Source: Daphnia pulex
Taxonomy: Eukaryota; Arthropoda; Branchiopoda; Diplostraca; Daphniidae
Direction of reading: 5' to 3'
Length of the DNA: 64,000 nt
NCBI RefSeq assembly: GCF_021134715.1
Contig: NC_060019.1
Span: 7,936,001 to 8,000,000, forward strand
The position numbers were made by a program, and so were the translations under genes. Shown here piece after piece: positions 10,446 to 22,781 of this stretch; position 1 is the stretch's first letter; the number at the start of each line of letters is the position of its first letter. Below the pieces are notes generated by a model. That model was not told where the DNA came from and did no database searches. It saw nothing but the letters and a program-made list of their open reading frames with translations.

Positions 10446-13400
10446 ATGGAAGACCCGACAACAACCACAAATCCGGTAAGAATGATTGAAATCATTTGTT
10501 AACCATATTTGACTGACAAGTTTCTTTTGAATTGTTTTGATAAAAGCTGCAAGTGATTGTTTACACAAGTTCTCTGCCGAGAAAGTGTCAATTCGCCTGC
10601 AAGGATGCCTCGGATCACGCCGAACTCACGGCCGAATTTCCGCCCGTTACCGTCGCCGAACTCTTCTCCTATCCCATCCGCCGGCGCACTCGTGGTGTCC
10701 AGGTGACGTCATTTTATCTCTTTTTCCCTTTCAAAACAAAACAAAACATCTTGTAACATTTCCCCCCCCCTGAAATGGTGTGTGTGTGTATATAACACAG
10801 TTCACATCCATTAAAAAATTGCCGAGTCCATTTCGCTATACGTTTGAAATTTTATTGCGTCTAGTTAAAACCATAACTTTTTTTTCGAAATGGTTTTTCG
10901 TGACACCAGACCCCCGGGTTGGCAGTCGATGGCCGACTAATATACTACTACTGTGTATATACTCACGCGTGTAAGTTTCCAGTCGTGGGGAAATAGGAAC
11001 GGTCGTGTGTGTGTCGATATGGTAGGCGTTGCGAGTTTCGGTCGTTCACGATCGTTTTTCCTTCTCCATTCAAAGACGAAGGGTGGCGAAATAAAAATAT
11101 CACGCATATCTCTTTTGTTCTTGTTTTCGGAGCTTTTAGCTTAATCATTTTTTTTTCGTGGATATGATGTCATATCCACCAGCAGAGTTGACTCCCGCAG
11201 CTTTCAATTGCCGTCGTTAATTTCTTCTTTTTTTTCCCCTCTTCCATTTCAAATTGCAAACAGGCAGCTGGAGGATCCAGGACCGGAAGTTCGCAGACCA
11301 TGTTGAAGTAATTCAATTTGATTTTCCCTTTTTTTTTTATCGATTGGCGGTGTAGACGCTGTTCACCATTAACCTCATTTAGATGATAACCTCGCTATCA
11401 TAATATTATGACTTCAATATTTTAAGAGTCGACTTAATTTTGTTTTTCTTTCTGGAATTCGAATGGCTTCCCACATTCACGATGATCTCTAAACCGTTCA
11501 CAGTACAGTTTATACCCTGTAACACCCGGCGGTGGATCCATATCCGCCACGCTGGGCGATTTCCATAACTTCCTCGTTGTTGTTCCTCCCCTTGCTGGTC
11601 AATATTTTAATTGTTTTGTTCTTTTTTTTTTTAGATTTGAAACAAGTCCCCCTCTTATTTTTCATCGCTCCCACGTACTCTAAAAAAAAACAGTTCCGAA
11701 ATCACGACTGTGGTTGTGATACTTTATTCGTTGTTCTTAATGGAAAGATTTAACCTGTTTACCGACCGAATCCTTTTTTGGCTCGTTTGTTTTATATAAC
11801 CAAAGACTCAAGAAGGTCAACAACTTTTTCGTTGCAGTTACCCGAGGCATGCCACAAGTCAATATGAAGCGAGGCAGTTTAACCACCAAGAAATCGATCA
11901 CCACTTAAATTCCATTGGCTTCCAAACATTCCTCAGCAAAGCTTCGTTGCGGTATGTTGAATAATTTTCGACATTATTCTTGTTTGAATGATTGATATAT
12001 CCGTCGGACATGCTCACGTATTTTGATTGTCGTCAGAGTTGAGCGAGTCCTGGTCGAGAATTGTCTTTTCAATCCGTTCATCGACCACGTCAACCGATTG
12101 ATTTGTTCGGACGATAGTCTCGATCCGGCCAGAGCAAATGACAGCCCTCGCAAACCGGTTATGAAACATTGCGCTGGTCCGGCTCCCAGACGGTTGATGC
12201 ACCAAAGTGATTTATGCGAAGGCAAATTCGTTTCTTCTCTTCATTGTCATCCGACTTTCCCTGGTATTTAAATTAACGCATTGACTTGATTCTATTTTAC
12301 GAGTTTAGAGAAATTCTTCTTTGGAAATTCAAGGGGTCATTGCGGCCGGATACGCCTCGAAAATCCAGATGGAACAGAGACAATTATATAGGGATTCCAG
12401 CCGCAACAACGGACGCCATTACGCCATTATCTGGAAAACAACTCAACTACTGGAACCGACAGTATTAAAACTTTGCTATTCAATTATTTTTAAAATTTAT
12501 AATTTTGATTTTGGGGTTGAAATTTTTGTGACAGATCATTTTGGAAGCTCCTGATGACATCCTGTGCATCCGATTCAACCACCACCACCCGTACGTATTG
12601 GCAGCATCCTGCCATTCGGGCATGATCGTCGTTTGGGATGTGTCCGGTTACGTGGCACTCATGAAAGGTCCGAAAAACAAGTGGCAGCAGGTTCGCGCCA
12701 AAGAAATCACTCCGGTTGTCATTCCGGTAGCCGCAACTTTAGAAAACTATCCTTGTACCAGTAAACGTATAGAATGGACTCCTAACTCGGTCGAGGTAAA
12801 ATAACATAAACAACTTTCCTTATCAATCGATTTTAATATCAGCTGAAATCGCCATTCAGTTTTCAGCTAAAGGACCAACAGGAGTCACTGCCAACAAAAA
12901 TCTGTGGCAACTCTACAGTTGTTACGACGGATTCATGACGGTTTGGGACATCCGCTTGATGGAAGAAAGTTTCAAACCCACCTCCCTTCCGGTTCCTCGC
13001 TTGCCCAGTCGCGTCAGACCTGCTTTCAAAGTAAAACACATTAAGAATTCCAAGTATTTCTTAATTATAACAATCTCTCCATTTTTGTCTCCCTCCTCTC
13101 GTCCGCTTTGTGTAGATATTTCCGGTGGTCAAAGATAAGCGACGTGACGTGGCCATCACATGCTTCGCCATGATAGATCACTCGGAAAAGAAGGGCCACA
13201 GTAAATCAGTTTGAAATGCATTCCATTACCAAGATTTCGTAACCATTTGATTTGTTATTCTGATTACGTAGCGCGACTTTCCGAATTGGTATCCTACCCA
13301 CCAATCTGCATCGCTGGAACGGACGAAGGAGAAATCTTTATCATCGACTGGAGAAACTATTCGGATATGGAACGCGGTGCAGGTCGGTTGACAATGGGTT

Positions 13401-14281
13401 TGCCATATTTCTTCACGAGTGAAAAATTAATTGTTTTCTAATTTGTGTGGGGGAAAAAAAGCTTGCACGGCAAATTTGTGCATCGCTTTCCATGACGGCG
13501 CTGTGGTGGACATTATTCCGGCTCCTCATATTTCCAATACAGTTTTATCAATCGGCGGTCGGATTTGGGCCCTCTGGAAGTCCGTTGAACTGGTAAAAAA
13601 AGAACTGCACTTTCCTTTGTAAAAAAAAAATTAATTGGGTTTTCAAATCAAATGACGAAATGTAGGAGGGTCCTGTATTAGAACTGGCTCCAAGACCGGT
13701 TACGATCCAATCGGCTGCTTGGTCACCCTGGCAAACGTCGATAGTAGCCATAGGATTAGCAGATGGCCTGGTGGAAATTTGGGATATCATCCTTTCTACA
13801 TCGAGACCACAGCGACAAATGCGCATTTCTAAATCGGCCATTACGTGTAATGATTTTGAACCTTTCTTTAATTTTACGACATCATTTCAAAGCGTAACCA
13901 TTTGTTAAATAGCCATCGGCTTCGGTCGGGATGACGAAGGAACTTATATCGCCATAACGGACGCAGACGGAACGGGCAAAATTACCTTACTGCCTTTTTT
14001 CACCAAAAGTTTGTGTCCAGGAGTCAGAGAGGTAAAATTTAATTAATTTAAAAACAAATCTGTGACTGTTCTACTTTTTAAATTAGCTCACAAGAGTTGA
14101 GAAATTTATGGATAGTGAAGTACATCACCGTTTGTCCATGGCCCAAATGTTGCAACCCGCCCCAGTTGCCCCACAGCTCCACCTGCCTGAATCCCCATTA
14201 ATCTACAGCAATCGCGAGGCGTACATGGAAGATTTCAAGATTCTCGAGAAAAAGATTCTCAAAGATGTCGGTGATGTTTGA
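10446..14281 (+). CDS. DNAI3: Axonemal dynein intermediate chain DNAI3/WDR63-like WD-repeat protein
   Basis: DNAI3 (WDR63) is an intermediate chain of inner-arm axonemal dynein. The start GCCATGG is a good Kozak context; exon 1 (10446-10475) encodes MEDPTTTTNP. Exon 2 starts LQVIVYTSSLPRKC. A short exon near 11271 gives GSRTGSSQTML, which joins NYPRHATSQYEARQF from 11839, matching STQTKWTYPKNATTQYYPREF of WDR63. Later exons read IQGVIAAGYASK, LEAPDDILCIRF, GMIVVWDVSGYV, FMTVWDIRLMEE, ICIAGTDEGEIFIIDWR, IWALWKSVE and LADGLVEIWDI, giving the WD repeats in family order. The stop is at 14279-14281. The N-terminal half is clearly shorter than in vertebrates. Insects keep such genes for motile-type chordotonal cilia, and the same may hold here. 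Confidence 0.85.
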
Positions 14282-14295
14282 AAGAGAACGTGAAA

Positions 14296-14301
14296 AATAA
14301 A
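14296..14301 (+). other. polyadenylation signal of DNAI3
   Basis: AATAAA lies 15 bp after the DNAI3 stop codon. Any cleavage 10-30 bp later would fall close to the SLC38A9 stop codon on the other strand. Confidence 0.6.
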
Positions 14302-14358
14302 CGATACGAGAACGTTATATATTGAAATCGGAACCGACCTGTCTAAGCGTAGCGGCCA

Positions 14359-16772
14359 TCAATTGGTGACGACAAATTGGGCAATTAAATTTAGTAGACC
14401 ACACAACATAATAAAACCGTGCACAATATACACCCATGCCGGAGCTCGGCCGTTATTCTGCTTCCTGTAAGACACGACGTACAATATACTGGGTAGTGTG
14501 AAGACGTAGACCAAACCACACAAAGCGCCGGAGAATCTGGATGAGTAAATATAAACGACCAATTAGCACGGCGATGGGAAACCCGGTTATCAATTCATTC
14601 GACTTGCGTACCTTGTTATGGTGCCGACCTGCGGCAAGAAGATGGCGAATACAACGCAGACGGACAGCAATATCACGTTGAGAGAAAATACGTGGTTAAA
14701 GCTGGGATAAATGGAATTAAAGAAAGCGTACAGAATCTGCGTTCTCAGGATGTAAGCGAGTAACGGAAAGACCGTCATCATTTGAAAGAGCAAAAAGACG
14801 CGAGCTATAACGGTTAGCGTATCCGAACGCGAAAAATTGTTCAACAAATTCTAGAAAGCCCAAAAGAAAAAAATTAAATTAATTCCTCGAAATCTTAATG
14901 AACGAATCATTTTCAATTACGTCTTCGATGCAATCCTTCTCGAGGGGAAATGTGAGGTAGAAAGTTGCTCCGATACCTAAATAAGTCAGCGCTACCAGGG
15001 TGTAGGCGATACTCAAATCACGGCCCTAAAACACAAAAGAAAAATTTTATTCAATGTAAGGCCAAAATGAGAAAGAGAAATGTAAAAATTACGTTGCACT
15101 CTTGGCGCCGATTGTTCTTCATGATGCTCACGACGCAATTGTGCAAGTACAGCGCCAAGGACAACATGCCCGACAAAGCCGGAAAGTTGGAGCGCAACAA
15201 AGGCACGTAGAAGGGTGAAGTAGTGTCGCTAAATTCGACGTGCACTCCCCATTGGGACGCTTTGGTGACAACGAATGCCATGATGTAGAATACCGAGACT
15301 GTGCCCAGTGCATTAAACTTGGTGAAAAAGGTGGCTGACTTTAGGCAGATTAGGGGCAGCAATAGGAGAGCCATGTAAATAGGAACAGTCAGATCCAAAT
15401 TCCAAATTTTGTCAAAGGTAGAAGCTCCATTCTGGAATATCGGTCCATTCAGGAGTGACGAGAAAGTCAGATTATCGATCGGATCCGGACAAAACACTGT
15501 TAAATGTAAAAAAAAAAAAATGTAAATAAAAGAACAAATAAACATAACCTATTGAAACTCACGATTAAACGCCGAAGTATTGTCATCGTCCACGGACAAC
15601 AGGGTAACAGACGTCGTCGTCGTAATCAGATCTGTTTGATTAAACAAATGATATATTTTTGAAGATTTTTTCGACCGTTCAAAATTTTAGATCGTATAAA
15701 ATTGAAGTTCTTTACCATACACGTATTTGACCGTATGATAGAGGAAGTTGGACATGAGAACCCAGTACACCGCACTTGCCCCAAGTAATGAAAGTGCCGA
15801 AAAGAGAACGGAAACCCATTGACCGACACGCCCCAGCAGGAACATGCAGAGATCTGGAAAGTCCGCAAGATTTTCCTTCTCACCTGCAATAAAAACCAAA
15901 CTGAATTACGTCATTCAAAGATACCATGACCGAAAGTAATATACCGTAGATGCCGTAAACTTGAAGGATACAAAAGGCAGTGTAAAAGCAGATGGCTGCC
16001 ATGACAAGGATCAGTGACAATCCAGCTACCAGTCCTGCTTGCTCAACAGCCCATGGCATTGAGAGTAACGACGTACCCATCATTGTGTTCCAAACTGCAA
16101 ATCTACAAAAATTTAAAAAAAGAATTGAATGTTGATTACAAGCTTTATCTTGTATAAAAAAATAAAAGTTGGAAAATGATTTAGTTACATAGTTATTAAA
16201 CTGCTTTGTTTGCCAGTTAAAGGAACTGTGCCAGGAATGTATGGGTAGAAAAAGATGGATGGCACAACATGATCAGGTATCAACTAAACAAAATAATTTT
16301 GACAACCATCAAAGGAATTATCCTAAAACCAACTAGATACTACCATGAGACAGCAACTCTTATTTGTCTCATGTAAAAAGACCTAATGTTTGTACCAATG
16401 CTTGATCATTTCCAATGGTGGGTCCTCTTAATCTCTGGTAGTATTTATAGCGTGAGTAAGTAGCTTCCTGAGCATTATCGTATGGTACAGCATCAATCAA
16501 GACAGGGGATTCAGCACGATTTGCTGCAATGGTACTCTGTAAGTGGAATGGACGTCTCGTTCGTTGTTTTGAATTGGCATCCCGAACTCGTATTCCTCTT
16601 AACGTTGGCGAAGATCTGGTGGTTAAAACACAAGCAATTGCCAATTAGCCGACATTTGATTATATGCAACGAGAAATTCATTTTATTACCTGCCAAGATC
16701 TGATGATGAATCTAGTGTCACCTCACTAGCTACGTCTGAATCTGGTAATATGACGTCCACATCTCTGTTCAT
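14359..16772 (-). CDS. SLC38A9: Lysosomal amino acid transporter/sensor SLC38A9
   Basis: SLC38A9 is a lysosomal 11-TM transporter that reports arginine to mTORC1 through Ragulator and Rag GTPases. The first exon starts MNRDVDVILPDSDVASEV at 16772. The N-terminal tail contains YKYYQRLRGP followed, across a splice, by ALLIPDHVVP; the human tail has HYYSRLTTP and ALIAPDHVVP in the region that contacts Ragulator. Then come WNTMMGTSLLSMPWAVEQAG (TM1), VYWVLMSNFLYHTVKY, LLLPLICLKSATFFTKFN, LGTVSVFYIMAFV, LHNCVVSIMKNNRRQ, SRSDTLTVIARVFLLFQMMT and the final YIVHGFIMLCGLLNLIAQFV. The match is collinear and full length. The stop at 14359-14361 is 77 bp from the stop of convergent DNAI3. Other SLC38 or SLC36 members lack this N-terminal tail. 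Confidence 0.92.
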
Positions 16773-17373
16773 TGTTTAAATTAATTATAGAACTAATTCT
16801 GATAACTTCGTTGCCAACCGATGGGTCGGGTAAGTAAACAAAGACTAGTTTGAAGGAACTTGTTTTCGTGAGACCCATAGAACTTTGACAAGCAAGCAGA
16901 CGGATGTCTACAAAACATGTGAAGCCTTCTGAAGCCTTATCGCACCGGCTAGTCCGTTGGAATGCAACAATACAAAACAATTCTCAAAATCTTTTCTTTG
17001 TTAAACCTAGACATAATTTTATCGTATTTTATATTTTAATTTGACCTCCAAAAAAGTTGTCAACAAAATTTCTGTGTTGTTTTTTGGGTGTATTTTTAAA
17101 AAAGGTTTTTAAAAAAAGACGTACTAGTAGTTAGTAGGTCAATGACCGAGCGCAAAGTGACAGAACTATGGGGCGGATTAAAATTTCATCTCGTTTTCTT
17201 ATATGTTATTGGAATTTGTTGCATACAACATGCATTTCATCAGCTTTCAATATAATGCCAGACTCTCGATTTCTTGCGTCACGTGCCGTGATTAACTTGC
17301 TTTAGTCAGAAAACAAATGATCCGTCTTAGAACAGATGTTGATATGATAATGGAAAGTGCGCCATTAACAGTA
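16773..17373. other. intergenic: SLC38A9 5' flank
   Basis: AT-rich sequence without a convincing ORF. The SLC38A9 promoter should lie within the first few hundred bases. No known motif stands out. Confidence 0.45.
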
Positions 17374-17605
17374 TATGGGGCTCTTCGGGATCTGTTTTAT
17401 TTAGCCGATTTATCTGGCAACGCAGCATGGCGCCAGTCTTTTTTGAGGGAAGAACGGGGAGAAGAGGGAGAATGGGACGAGTGGGAGGGAGGAGGGCGTC
17501 CTCCCATTCTCCCTCTTCTCCCCGTTCTTCCCTCAAAAAAGACTGGCGCCATGCTGCGTTGCCAGATAAATCGGCTAAATAAAACAGATCCCGAAGAGCC
17601 CCATA
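17374..17605. mobile_element. fold-back palindrome (MITE-like)
   Basis: Arms of about 110 bp are almost perfect inverted copies, starting TATGGGGCTCTTCGGGATCT on the left and ending with its complement on the right. They include GGCGCCAGTCTTTTTTGAGG and an (AGGAGA)-like core. The only loop is a few bases around 17490. A diverged one-arm copy occurs at 34440-34568, so it belongs to a repeat family. Outside the arms GATAATG-like sequence on both sides hints at a further, weaker symmetry. It has no coding capacity. Confidence 0.8.
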
Positions 17606-17803
17606 GGCCTCATTATCATCTTTTTAATACAAATACGGTCACATGCAGTTAATCGTGGTGAATCATATATTTAGTATTAAATAAGTTAACAAGCAATGAT
17701 TCAAGTAAAAGCGTCTACTGAACAAACAAGAATGGGGATACATTTTTTTAAAATGTGGTAATAATGTTGGCCAAATCGATACTTTTAATCTTATCATTAT
17801 CTA

Positions 17804-18058
17804 TTATCTAAAAAAGATATTTTGCGTAAGGGTTGTTTCCTGCTCTCCGTTAGATTTTCGGACCGTCCAATCACGACAACCTCCACGGCAATTGCAGCAA
17901 AATTGGTCACAATCACTGGAGCCACAACAAGGATCCCCCGGAGTTTCATCCCAACAGTTGCCGCTGGATTGCGGTTCGCAACAATCAATGGCCTCAACCG
18001 GATACGACACCATCCACAGAGTAATCAAAAGAATGAAAATGCATAGTGAAGACACCAT
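17804..18058 (-). CDS. small cysteine-rich secreted protein, unknown family
   Basis: A single-exon 84-residue ORF starts with a strong signal peptide (MVSSLCIFILLITLWMVSYP, cleavage probably after VEA). The mature part has about a dozen cysteines, many as CC or CxxC pairs (DCCEP, DPCCGSSDCDQFCCNCRGGC), followed by a Cys-free tail of about 24 residues. Such spacing suggests a disulfide-rich extracellular peptide. I do not recognise the family and assign no function. The stop is TAA at 17804-17806. A separate upstream exon cannot be excluded. Confidence 0.6.
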   Translation of the reverse strand: MVSSLCIFILLITLWMVSYPVEAIDCCEPQSSGNCWDETPGDPCCGSSDCDQFCCNCRGGCRDWTVRKSNGEQETTLTQNIFFR

Positions 18059-19004
18059 TGTCTCAGTTAAATCTGTCAGTTAGCAAAATAATAATTTTCT
18101 TATTTTAAATTAAGTTCAACTAATACTACATAAATTTTAATAATTTTGACTATTTAAATATAAAAATGCAATTTACGGTTATGCAGGACTTTTTCTTGTA
18201 GACCGCTTTGTGCGTACCGAATTCGTCGATGACTGCGCTAGATGTAGGACAAACTGAGAAGTGATCACGGACCTTAAGAAATAAGAATGTTAGTTAAACC
18301 CTAGAGGAGCAAGATAAGGGACTGTGAGGAACGGATTTCATTACACATTTCTAAATAAGGGAAGGACAAGAGAGTCGTTGGCCTAAAGGTCAGAAATGTC
18401 GTAAAGTCGATGGTCGGGTAGGGTTTTGACAATGATTAACAAGAGGATAATGGTAAGGGCTGCAACACTAATAAGGTCATCGAGTCCACCAGAAGAAAAC
18501 GTGTTGCTCGAAAGTAAAACTGATACCGTATACGCTTCAGCTGAGAAATATCAACTCGGTGATGAATTGAAATCCCAGTGCGAAAATCACTGCGCTCGTC
18601 ACATGTCCTCCAAGAACTGCTTTTACATGTCGATTTGTTGAATCCCGCCGAGCACATGATGGAATCGGCCAGGTTCTTTCGACGTTTCTCAAGCGAAGTG
18701 ATGGCGACCGATGGCGACTGATGGATGGAAGAAGCTGAAGCAACGCCAAAGAACCCCATTTTGTTGTGTAACATTCAGGAGATGTTATTTCGCCACGTAC
18801 AAAAATACCACATTTAATAATCACGAAATGAAAGGCGAAAAAGCAGAAAGAAAATTTTATCGAGATGTTGTCGCTGTTAACGTAATTGAAAATGTCATTG
18901 AAAAGAGTTAAACAAAATACAATTTACGAGATAAACGAACGGTAACGAACGTCATGATTTGTGTTTGTTGCGTCTTTAAAATTCAGTAATTAATTTTAAG
19001 TAAT
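18059..19004. other. intergenic region, possible unplaced exon
   Basis: On the minus strand 18178-18275 is open and reads VRDHFSVCPTSSAVIDEF and onward with two Cys, which could be an exon of an unseen gene. On the plus strand 18426-18641 is an ORF ending QCENHCARHMSSKNC, without a signal peptide. Neither has a start, splice context or homology I can support. Confidence 0.3.
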
Positions 19005-19794
19005 TTAACAAGCGATCCACGATTCAAGTAGACCGAAATCCCGGAGCGGCTTTCCAGATCTAAATCCGGAAAAGGCCTTAAAAATATATAAAAAATATAG
19101 TCATGTTCGTCTCTGCACGCCGGATTTACCTGCGTTTGCAGAAAAACGAAATTCCCGCCCGTTTACGAGATATTAAGCGTTAAAGTTTTTTTTTTTTTAA
19201 TTTTGTCAGAAAGTGGGGGGACTTTTACATCGCTTTTCGGAAAAGCGGGGGAGCTAGAGTAAAAACTAATTTTATAGAACGGTTTATTGCTATGTCAATC
19301 ACCGAAATCCAAAAGGAATTTTCTTTCCGGATTTTATTGGTTGAGTTATGACTAATTTCCTGAGAGGCTCATTTTTCCTTTTTCCCTCTCTGTCTAGCAG
19401 CCATTTTTTTGTATTCTCCGACGCGCTCCTTGCGGAAGCAAGCACAAGGTTTTATCTGTTGGCCTTCATTTTAGACCCATAAAAGTCATATCGGCCTTCA
19501 TATTTAGTGGAACCAAGCTGGCTTCCGCAAGGGGCGCGGAGGAGAGTACAATAAAAATGGCTGCCAGGCAGAGAGGCCCCCACTTTCTGACAAAATTCAA
19601 AAAAAAAAAAAAATTTTAACGCTTAATATCTCGTAAACGGGAGGGCATTTCGTCTTTCTGCAAACGCAGGTAAATACGGCGTGCAGAGACGAACATGACT
19701 ATATTTTTTATATATTTTAAAGGCCTTTTCCGGATTTAGATCTGGAAAGCCGCTCCGGGATTTTGGTCTACTTGAATCGTGGATCGCTTGTTAA
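19005..19794. mobile_element. 790-bp fold-back element with long inverted repeats, TTAA at both ends
   Basis: The left arm begins TTAACAAGCGATCCACGATT and the right arm is its reverse complement up to 19794. The arms are about 215 bp with scattered mismatches and include GGAGCGGCTTTCCAGATCTA and TTAATATCTCG-type segments. The symmetry resumes further in (AGCAGCCATTTTT... at 19398 against its complement near 19560), so nearly the whole element is a hairpin. TTAA at each end recalls piggyBac-type insertion, but the symmetry itself includes it. No ORF of note is inside. Confidence 0.8.
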
Positions 19795-19892
19795 TAATGA
19801 GTGAGAGCAAATAAGTGTAGGCCTAGCTGTAATCTTTTCTGTTATCAATTCATTAAAATTCAGAGATACGGAGATGGGCAACTCTGTGTAAA

Positions 19893-20102
19893 GCCCAGCA
19901 GTCGACATTTTCCTCTCCCTCTCCTCAAACGACGAATTCGACTGCGCTGCTCCTTTCGGCGAGCTCCGGAAGCTTTGTCTTACTTGGCTGTAGGGCGGTC
20001 CTGAAGGGGAGAACTACTGGGAAATGCTTCCGGAGCTCGCCGAAAGGAGCAGCGCAGTCGAATTCGTCGTCTGAGAAGGGGGCAAAATGTCGACTGCTGG
20101 GC
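19893..20102. mobile_element. 210-bp fold-back palindrome
   Basis: GCCCAGCAGTCGACATTTT at the left is inverted at the right end. Arms of about 80 bp share CGACGAATTCGACTGCGCTG and CTTTCGGCGAGCTCCGGAAG, around a loop of about 55 bp. It lies only 98 bp from the previous fold-back element but shares no sequence with it. Confidence 0.75.
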
Positions 20103-21295
20103 TGAAACAAATTATTAGTTTTTTTTTTCTTCGTGAGCATTGTTTACACTATTATTGTATTTAACTTTTGTGTGAAACCTCCGTGAAACATGGGAACAAG
20201 TAAAAATCGTGATTTACAATGTCAATGTTTTTTAAAACCCGTTTAATTATACTTTTTTGTGAAAATAAATAGTCTTTTAAAATGTGTAATTGTAGGAAAT
20301 CTTTCTTTCTCTAATTGTACCAATTTTGGTGCAATTATGAAGAGATTTGATGTGTTTAAATCGTAAAAAAACAAACGTAAAACTCATTTTTTTCCGCGCG
20401 AAAAAAATAAACACAGCGCTTATGGAAAAATGGGATATTTATAAAACACTACAATACATTTCAGCACATAAAAATCCCCCCTAGTTACATTCGAAAACTG
20501 GATAACTACTAGATTAACTACAGTCCCTTCCATAAGTAGCTATGGGATCACCCCGCGCCGTTCCATAAGGCGGCGTGTATTTTTCAAGTTGGTTTTTTGG
20601 GTGGCAAAAAGTCAAAAGATGCCATAAATTCACAAAACTTGAATTTATGTTATTTTAAGTCTTATGTTTTGTTTGAATTTTTTTCAGATTTTTTGGCCTA
20701 TTTTTTGGCCTCTAACAGTGGCGTCAATAGTATCGGATCACTCATTTTCTGGCCTACGCCACTTGATAGTATCGTGCACTCGGTTCCGTTATCAACAACT
20801 TTGAAGTCAGTGGAAGTAACGGTCAGTTTTAGTTTTATTGATAAGAACTATTGCTGTATAAGCTGTGTATATACTGTTTGAGGGGTTTGCCTTTTCTTCT
20901 AACCAACAAAATGAAGTCTTCGGTTCTCTCAGCCAAGTTTGTTTGGTTAATATCTAAAATAATGTTATCTGTGGCGTTATGCCTCTGTAGTTGTTTTCTT
21001 TTACGCTGGAGGTCTGTCGCGTTTTAAAACTCCTCATATAGATAATACTTCGTAAGATTGCACAACTTTTTACACATAGTCACTGCCGCGTGAATTGAGC
21101 ATTTCTCACCGGCAAGTAATTTAAATTGTTGGGGTGGGTTTATCAGCAAAAAGTTTTTCGTCTTGTGTCATTTTCAAAAGTGCTTCGTCTGAAGCAAACA
21201 ATGAACGCACGTCTATCTCAAGATAAAAGCTTTTCTATGTTAATCATGGAAATAGTTCGTACGATATTGAAATTGAATTTTTCTAATATTAGCTT
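20103..21295. other. intergenic, no gene seen
   Basis: AT-rich sequence with short ORFs only. ORFs such as 20597-20881 have no recognisable domain or codon bias. Probably old transposon debris or spacer. Confidence 0.4.
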
Positions 21296-21297
21296 TA

Positions 21298-22019
21298 GGG
21301 AGACCGGACCCATATTGGACAGTTCCGGTTTTTCCCATATCTCCCATCCCCTTACGCGAAAGAGAGAATTTTTTTGCAAAAACACGCGGAAATAGTTTCC
21401 ACACACCCATGATTTTTTTTCAATTACAGTACCTACCTAAAGTTTGGAAACGCGCGCGCGCGAGAGAGAGAACCTTATGGCGTTTAGCTTTGTTTCTCGG
21501 CGATTTGAAAAATCCAATTTTCGTCGGATCGCGATGAAATCTTTTTTGGCCGTAGCCATTATGGGTAGCAATATGCTTAATTTTTTTTAGATTTTTCCTA
21601 CCAAGGGGAAGGTAGGTTTAAAATGGATCCCTAAGTTTGGAAACACGCTATAGTGCTGCTCCATACAAATTAGGGTACTTTGAAGGGGAATAACTAATGA
21701 ACGGGTAGAGCTAGGAAGACGCGGGAAACTCTGCAATGAAGAGGTTTACAAGCTGAACAACATTCTTCATTTTCACATTTTTCGCGTTCTCGTTGGGCAC
21801 AATTGCACCGTTGGTGGGGAAAAAATTTGTTTATTTTTCCGGGTTTTTTATTTCTTGAATATCTCAGGAAATAACCACGAGATTTTTATGAAACTTATTA
21901 CAGTTAATGATTACACAAAAAAAGAACTGTAAAAAAATTGGATTTTTAATATCATTTTTACTATTTTTACCGACCCTGTCTAACGTGGTACAGTGTCCAA
22001 GATGGGTCCGGTCTCCCCC
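21298..22019. mobile_element. 722-bp non-autonomous DNA element with TA-flanked inverted repeats
   Basis: The left end is GGGAGACCGGACCCATATTG (then GACA); the right end reverse-complemented is GGGGGAGACCGGACCCATCT (then TGGACA). TA borders both ends (21296-21297 and 22020-22021). TA plus GGG ends is the same arrangement as the element in the BBS2 intron, though the rest differs. The interior has a CGCGCGCGCGAGAGAGAG run near 21452 and no transposase ORF. Confidence 0.65.
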
Positions 22020-22021
22020 TA

Positions 22022-22781
22022 CCTGGGGACTCCATCCACGTCATATTCACGTAACAAGTAAAAAACACTGGACGTGTTTCTTGGGTGTGCTATAGTGGAA
22101 AATCAACAGAGAAATTACACGTAGTTTGTTACCCAGAATCTGGAATGTTTACTACTGCATAGCCATTTGTCTGCTAGGATTTTTTTAAAAGGGATATTTC
22201 CTTTTTTGGTCATTTTATTGTGGCAAATTTAAGTTGCGGACCCCTCGAGGAGAAGGGGCAACAGTGCTGTTGCTTGTAGGATAAGGTGGTGCAGGAGTGT
22301 CCGTTGTACGTGTTGCACGGAAGAATGCGTGGCTGCTGATCCAGAGAGAGTTTGGCTAGTGACACTGGTAACCGGCGTACCAGAAATTGAGTATTATATT
22401 CCTCTTAGAAGATGATGTTTCCTGTGTGTTGATGACTATTCTCCGAAGGTGCAAATTTATGGTTAGCTAGGGAAATGAAGGGATCATTAGCTGATGTAGA
22501 ACTAATACAAAAAATTAAGATTATTGGTGACATGCCAAATATTCTGGATCTAATAACACTTCTAATTGCTCAATCCCAAAAAGGGTAGATTTCATCAGTC
22601 GCAATGCTGCTTGTATTTCTGGCGTTGCCAATTTCGTCGCTATAGAGTAATATTAGTGTTTTTTTTGTGAATTTTTGTTCAAGCTTGAACAATTATTGTA
22701 GGCCGCGTAACAGTATTCACAGAGAAATTCTTCTTTCACATTTTGAGAATTTTAAAATATTTTGTGATGTACTAGGCCTAC
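22022..22781. other. intergenic, no gene seen
   Basis: No ORF, RNA gene or repeat that I can support. It ends at the target duplication of the next transposon. Confidence 0.4.

Noticed and set aside
18426-18641. Plus-strand ORF ending QCENHCARHMSSKNC, possible Cys-rich peptide
   Set aside because: No signal peptide, no splice context and no family match; four Cys at the end of an otherwise ordinary random-looking ORF.
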